This document shows, in pieces, positions 62,234 to 64,000 of a stretch of 64,000 bases of DNA. The notes beneath the pieces are model-generated. The model was not told the DNA's origin. It made no database searches and saw only the letters and a program-made list of their open reading frames with translations. A program made the position numbers and the translations under genes. Origin of the DNA: Brasenia schreberi (taxonomy: Eukaryota; Streptophyta; Magnoliopsida; Nymphaeales; Cabombaceae); the NCBI GenBank assembly GCA_036023115.1, contig JAYKKT010000089.1, positions 6,457,501 to 6,521,500 on the forward strand, written 5' to 3'. Every line of letters begins with the position of its first letter. Position 1 is the stretch's first letter.

Positions 62234-62867
62234 CTACACAGTAGAGAAAATTTTCGCTGGTTGCATCTCTTCCTGCTTCTTCTCATAGTAATGAATCGCC
62301 GCCGCGGTGGAAAGTACAGCCAATGTCATAGCTTGGGCGTGCATCCTGCCAAGGAAAATACCATCAACTTTTTAATTGACAAACGAAGGCAGAGAACTTT
62401 TTGTTTCTTTCTGAAAGAGGAAACTATGATGTGAAAATAGACGAAACTTAAATTGTATGCAGATGAGCGAATGTAAAATGAGCAGCAAAGGAAATTTTTA
62501 CATACCTAGCGTGGATCAGGCGAAGGCTGGGTTTAAGAGATGATCTCATCCCGCTATGCAGAAGGGATCCACCTATAGCCGCTCCCCACAATGTGCCTGT
62601 CATTTTAGAGGAAGATAAGAAACTTGTTAGTAATACAATTCAGACAAACTGCCCGTCATTAAAAGAAGAAAGAGGTTTTGGCCGTCTTTCTTGCCCAACA
62701 AAGGGAAGTATGATGGTAAATCCTTGTAATTGGTTCTCATTCTCCCGAAATAACAGAAACGAAATGATAGAACTGATAAGAAGAAAGATGGGAGAGCATA
62801 GGAAGTTGCTTTGCTTACCAATGCTGGTGAGCTTGTTCTCTTTAATCCAATCACGCACTGAGTCCAT
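62234..62867 (-). CDS. HIG1-domain (hypoxia-responsive) mitochondrial protein
   Basis: Exons on the minus strand are 62867-62819, 62596-62506 and 62345-62234, with GT-AG introns splitting a Gly and an Arg codon, giving 83 residues. The order MDSVRDWIKENKL, then a first hydrophobic stretch (TLWGAAIGGSLLHSG), then LRLIHARMHAQAMTLAVLST and a short charged tail (HYYEKKQEEM) matches plant HIG1-domain proteins. The RIIHAR-x-HAQA-type core is the family hallmark. Relatives are small inner-membrane proteins that associate with respiratory complexes and are often induced by low oxygen; induction here cannot be read from sequence. Length agrees with the family. The stop is TAG at 62236-62234. A dead duplicate lies about 3.9 kb to the left on the same strand. 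Confidence 0.93.
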
Positions 62868-64000
62868 TCTTCAAAAGGAAGTGAAGTGCTGAAGTAGTGG
62901 AGTTTGTGTGGTTCTTGGTATGCTCTGTTTGTGCTGTGAAGATAAACAGGCTGTTTGGGGGAGGATTTATAGAGGTTTGGGGATCCAAATTGGTTGATGC
63001 CCCTGGTTTTGGTTGTGAAACCGTGGAGCCCTCTTCGAATCTTTTTCGCAGTAGCTACCGGATTTAGCTAAAAACAAGTTTGTAAAGCAGAAGAAGAAAA
63101 GGCTCGAGATTGCAGCACTTTGTGGGAGCGGCGAGTGCCGCGGTTTTAGAGCGTTCACCACTATCGGAATTGAATTGTGGAACAAATAAAAAGAATACCA
63201 AGAGCGGTAACGGCCCATTGTTTGACGCGTCCTCTTCGATTTGTTATTGTACTACTTTAAACCATACCTAATCTCCATCCTGTCCACCCCTGACACTACA
63301 CAGTTCACCCATTGCTTTTTCTAAGCATCATTGCATAGTTACAAGTGTTTTTAGAAAATATCAAGAAAATCTTAATATGTGTATGCTTAGAAAAAAAAGT
63401 ATGAGTATTTAGTGGCGAGGTAAGATTCAATCGCACCAAGAGGATTATCTCAATGACAAGGCGCTCTAACACCAATTGCTGCTGATGGGGAGTTTGGATT
63501 ACCAAATGATACATGTGTGGGTGTGTTAGGCTTAGACTTTCTCCTGTAACAAAAAAAGAAAAGGATATGATCTAATATTTTCGTCTTTTTTTCTCTTTTA
63601 TAGATATATAAATGTAATATGTTTATTGTGTTATATAGCTTTTATATCTTTACAATCTTAACCATGACCTTTGAGAGACGAATGATTGAGTTAAAAGTGC
63701 TTGCATGTATTTTTTGAAGTTGTATTTGATTCGCATGTTAATTTTGCTTTTTAAATTTAAGGAATAGTTTTTTGAAAATCTCAACAATGAACAAGAAGGT
63801 AAAGTCTTTACATATGTAAAATAACAGATGGGTAAGAATTGGGGGCAAGACACCCTTGTATACGTCCAACATGCAGGACAAGGGCTCTACCGACCAGCCC
63901 TTATGCTGGTGAAACCAAACACTGAAGTAGAATTTGCAGACTCAGCTGCCGAGTCCTTAGAGTAAGAAATCTGCTAAAAGTTGGTGGCTCAACGACTTTT
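62868..64000. other. HIG1 upstream region and right edge
   Basis: Bases 62868-63230 are the probable promoter and leader of the HIG1 gene, shared in part with the duplicate at 59005-59500. At 63410-63500 (minus strand) TGTTAGAGCGCCTTGTCATT followed by GGTGCGATTGAATC resembles a tRNA-derived SINE head. A similar GGTCGGTAGAGCCC word lies on the minus strand near 63875-63890. No gene is seen to the window edge. Confidence 0.45.

Overview
This window is nuclear DNA of a flowering plant. Genes are split by GT-AG introns, plant-type transposable elements are abundant (RTE and L1 LINEs, hAT, an LTR element), and there are long (TA)n and (CT)n microsatellites. I cannot fix the species from sequence alone. 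There is no bacterial-style operon, CRISPR array, rRNA gene or intact tRNA gene.

Five genes look intact. From left to right: (1) + strand, 6431-14984, a three-exon adenine nucleotide carrier of the ER-ANT1 type; (2) + strand, 24093-26948, a two-exon Nodulin-like/MFS membrane transporter (NFD4-like); (3) - strand, 33652-30934, a three-exon plant coiled-coil protein with one C-terminal membrane anchor; (4) - strand, 46088-44738, a four-exon small HLH-like/ACT-domain regulator; (5) - strand, 62867-62234, a three-exon HIG1-domain (hypoxia-responsive) mitochondrial protein. I see no functional link among them; they are ordinary, widely spaced plant genes.

Broken genes: a full-length but frameshifted S-adenosylmethionine synthetase copy (1400-2581, - strand); a decayed duplicate of the HIG1 locus (about 58700-59000, - strand); hAT transposase remnants (1-232 and 9161-11642); and several dead LINE fragments.

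Mobile DNA shapes most of the rest. Intron 1 of the ER-ANT1-type gene is 7.2 kb because it holds a 5'-truncated RTE LINE bounded by a 17-bp target-site duplication. A 3.2-kb hAT element sits inside that LINE, and a separate solo LTR lies further downstream in the intron. Directly upstream of the MFS gene is a tandem array of about 3-kb units (three copies, 16360-23972). The third copy lost its interior, which is replaced by an RTE LINE fragment and a scrambled junction of LINE, array and LTR-like pieces. The region from 46 to 58 kb is mostly noncoding, with microsatellites, an AT-rich tract, an RTE copy and tRNA-derived SINE-like pieces.

I did not find a clear new biological system. The best leads are the triplicated upstream region of the MFS gene, the filler-DNA junctions, and the conserved-looking tail-anchored coiled-coil protein, which I could not assign to a known function.
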